Position numbers and translations under genes: made by a program. A stretch of DNA of 23,618 nucleotides from Erysipelotrichaceae bacterium (GTDB lineage: Bacteria; Bacillota_I; Bacilli_A; Erysipelotrichales; Erysipelotrichaceae): contig JAEDOA010000010.1 in assembly GCA_016302195.1 (NCBI GenBank), forward strand, positions 1-23,618, in the 5' to 3' direction. The notes under the pieces were generated by a model. That model made no database searches. It was not told the origin of the DNA and saw only the letters and a list, made by a program, of their open reading frames with translations. Positions 22,208 through 23,618 of the stretch are shown piece by piece (the stretch's first letter is position 1; each line of letters starts with the position of its first letter).

Positions 22208-22873
22208 ATGGCAGTTATATTAGTATGTGATGAAGATGCAATGGTACGAAATACCATAAAAGTTTACGCGACATATAATGGCCATGAAATTGTCGAAGCC
22301 GAGGATGGGGTTAAGGCTCTTTCGATAATACAAAATCAACCCATAGATGTCGTTGTTACAGAGTTATCGCTTAACAAATTGGATGGTTTCAGTTTGATTA
22401 AGGAAATAAGGAAAAAAAGTAAAGTACCTATTATTATCCTGTCTTATTTATTTGAACAATCAGATAAAGTTTTAGGATTTGAATTAGGAGCAGATGATTA
22501 TATAACCAAGCCTTTTTTTCCAAATGAGTTGATGCTACGAATAAAAGCAATTTTATCAAGAATTACTGGATTAAAGACTACTGATGTTGCTCATTTTGAG
22601 GGTCTAGAAATTGATTATTTAGCTAGAGTAGTAAAAGTTGATGGAAATGTAATAAGTTTATCACCTAAGGAATATGATTTGTTGGCATATTTAAGCAAGA
22701 ACAACAAAGTCGCAATCAGTAGAGAATCTCTTTTGATCTCTATTTGGGGCTATGATTATTATGGTGATGATAGAACATTAGATACTCACATTAAGCTTTT
22801 GAGAAAATCTTTAGGAAAGTATTCCAAGAGTATTTCAACAGTGCGTGGAGTTGGATACCGTTTTGACGGATAG
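22208..22873 (+). CDS. OmpR-family response regulator with Glu at the phosphoacceptor site
   Basis: A 221-aa two-domain DNA-binding protein. The receiver (1-120) keeps the acidic pair D8/E9, Ser79 and Lys101 (YITKPF) and is clearly a REC fold. The usual Asp in the 'DLxLP' segment is Glu52 in VVVTELSLNKLDG, and the following Pro is Asn. The C-terminal winged helix (about 125-220) has LSPKEYDLL, ISRESLLISIWGYDY and TVRGVGYRFDG and looks normal. No histidine kinase is next to it. It lacks a strong SD; AAAAGGA lies about 15 nt before the ATG. The Glu may act as a permanent phosphomimic (inference). Targets are unknown; its neighbours suggest cell-envelope control. Confidence 0.92.
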   Translation: MAVILVCDEDAMVRNTIKVYATYNGHEIVEAEDGVKALSIIQNQPIDVVVTELSLNKLDGFSLIKEIRKKSKVPIIILSYLFEQSDKVLGFELGADDYITKPFFPNELMLRIKAILSRITGLKTTDVAHFEGLEIDYLARVVKVDGNVISLSPKEYDLLAYLSKNNKVAISRESLLISIWGYDYYGDDRTLDTHIKLLRKSLGKYSKSISTVRGVGYRFDG

Positions 22874-22881
22874 GAGATATT

Positions 22882-23618
22882 ATGAGTGAATGCAATCACA
22901 ATTGTGCATCTTGTTCTGCAAATTGCGAACAAAGAGATTTAAAGATAAAGGCTAATCAGGATAGTCATATAAAAAAGATTATCGGTGTGGTTAGTTCTAA
23001 AGGCGGTGTAGGAAAAAGTTTAGTTACTTCTTTACTTGCTGCTTCAGCAGCAAAAGCAGGATATAAGACCGCAATATTAGATGCTGATATTACTGGTCCA
23101 AGTATTCCTCAAGCCTTCAATTTGAATGGCTTTTTGACCGGAGATGGAACCAATATTGCTCCGGCAGAAACCAAAAGCGGAATAAAGGTTGTTTCGACAA
23201 ATCTTATTTTAGCTGATAAGGGTGAGCCTGTTTTGTGGAGAGGACCTATTATTGCTTCACTTGTCAAGCAGTTTTATAGTGAAGTAATTTGGGGTGATAT
23301 CGATTATATGTTTGTAGATATGCCTCCAGGAACAGGTGATGTTGCTTTGACAGTTTTCCAGTCTTTACCAATTGATGGTATTATTGTTGTTAGCACACCT
23401 CAACAACTAGTTTCTATGATAGTTGAAAAGGCCTTACGAATGGCTAATATGATGAATATAAAAGTATATGGAATAATCGAAAATATGAGTTATATTACCT
23501 GCGATAATTGCGGTAATAAAGTCTCACTATTTGGAAAGGACAATATCGAATTACTAGCCAAACGTTTCAATCTTGATATTTTGGCTCAACTTCCATTAGA
23601 CCCTAATTTGACTTCAGT
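22882..23618 (+). CDS. mrp: Mrp/NBP35-family iron-sulfur ATPase (partial)
   Basis: A P-loop ATPase of the Mrp/ApbC/NBP35 group, involved in Fe-S cluster delivery. The N-terminus has a CxxxCxxCxxxC motif (C4, C8, C11, C15) of the type seen in clostridial Mrp proteins, which may hold a 4Fe-4S cluster. The deviant Walker A SSKGGVGKS, the DADITGPSIPQ segment, the Walker B MPPGTGD region and CDNCGN near the end are intact. The SD AGGAG lies about 5 nt before ATG 22882. The gene runs off the window after 245 codons, and only a short C-terminal tail is expected to be missing. It follows the response regulator by 8 nt. Confidence 0.92.
   Translation, partial: MSECNHNCASCSANCEQRDLKIKANQDSHIKKIIGVVSSKGGVGKSLVTSLLAASAAKAGYKTAILDADITGPSIPQAFNLNGFLTGDGTNIAPAETKSGIKVVSTNLILADKGEPVLWRGPIIASLVKQFYSEVIWGDIDYMFVDMPPGTGDVALTVFQSLPIDGIIVVSTPQQLVSMIVEKALRMANMMNIKVYGIIENMSYITCDNCGNKVSLFGKDNIELLAKRFNLDILAQLPLDPNLTS

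Overview
This is a single AT-rich stretch from a low-GC, Gram-positive-type bacterium. Evidence for that is the linked cdaA-cdaR-glmM genes, murF/ddl/alr, a PssD/PssE/LicD polysaccharide cluster, strong Shine-Dalgarno (SD) sequences, AGA/ATA-rich codon use and tRNA genes with encoded CCA ends. The presence of peptidoglycan genes excludes a wall-less Mollicute. My best guess is Erysipelotrichia or a relative, but this rests on gene style and order, not on a search.

Layout. (1) 2-256, minus strand: three tRNA genes (Ile2-CAU, elongator Met-CAU, Pro-UGG) behind one good promoter. (2) 401-2371: rimO, a small transketolase-like fragment protein, and a convergent DUF1294 membrane protein. (3) 2437-10268, plus strand: a surface-polysaccharide operon, pssD-pssE-licD-wzy-GT2-GT2-wzx-GT4. 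It starts at a promoter that overlaps the divergent DUF1294 promoter and ends at a stem-loop terminator lying inside the next, convergent gene. (4) 10265-11390: a small control locus with a CI/LexA-like self-cleaving-type repressor (minus), two operator-like palindromes, a divergent 77-aa protein gene that looks leaderless, and a 51-codon reading-frame remnant. (5) 11402-13887, minus: a TraB-family membrane protein followed by an M20 amidohydrolase, ending at a bidirectional terminator. (6) 13984-23618, plus: a continuous operon-like run of cdaA, cdaR, glmM, murF, ddl, alr, a four-helix membrane protein, a stand-alone domain related to the middle domain of fatty-acid kinase FakA, an atypical OmpR-family response regulator, and an Mrp/NBP35 ATPase cut by the window edge.

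How the genes work together. The polysaccharide operon holds glycosyltransferases, a LicD nucleotidyl/phosphotransferase, a flippase and a polymerase, so it can assemble, decorate, flip and polymerise a repeat unit. No priming transferase or chain-length regulator is in the window. Region 6 joins c-di-AMP synthesis (CdaA and its partner CdaR) to amino-sugar supply (GlmM) and to the D-Ala branch of peptidoglycan synthesis (Alr, Ddl, MurF).

Most worth a second look: the response regulator has Glu in place of the phosphoacceptor Asp and no kinase beside it; the FakA-like domain stands alone without its kinase; the transketolase-like protein lacks the cofactor motifs; and the repressor/operator/77-aa switch resembles a damage-responsive or phage-type circuit reduced to its control core.
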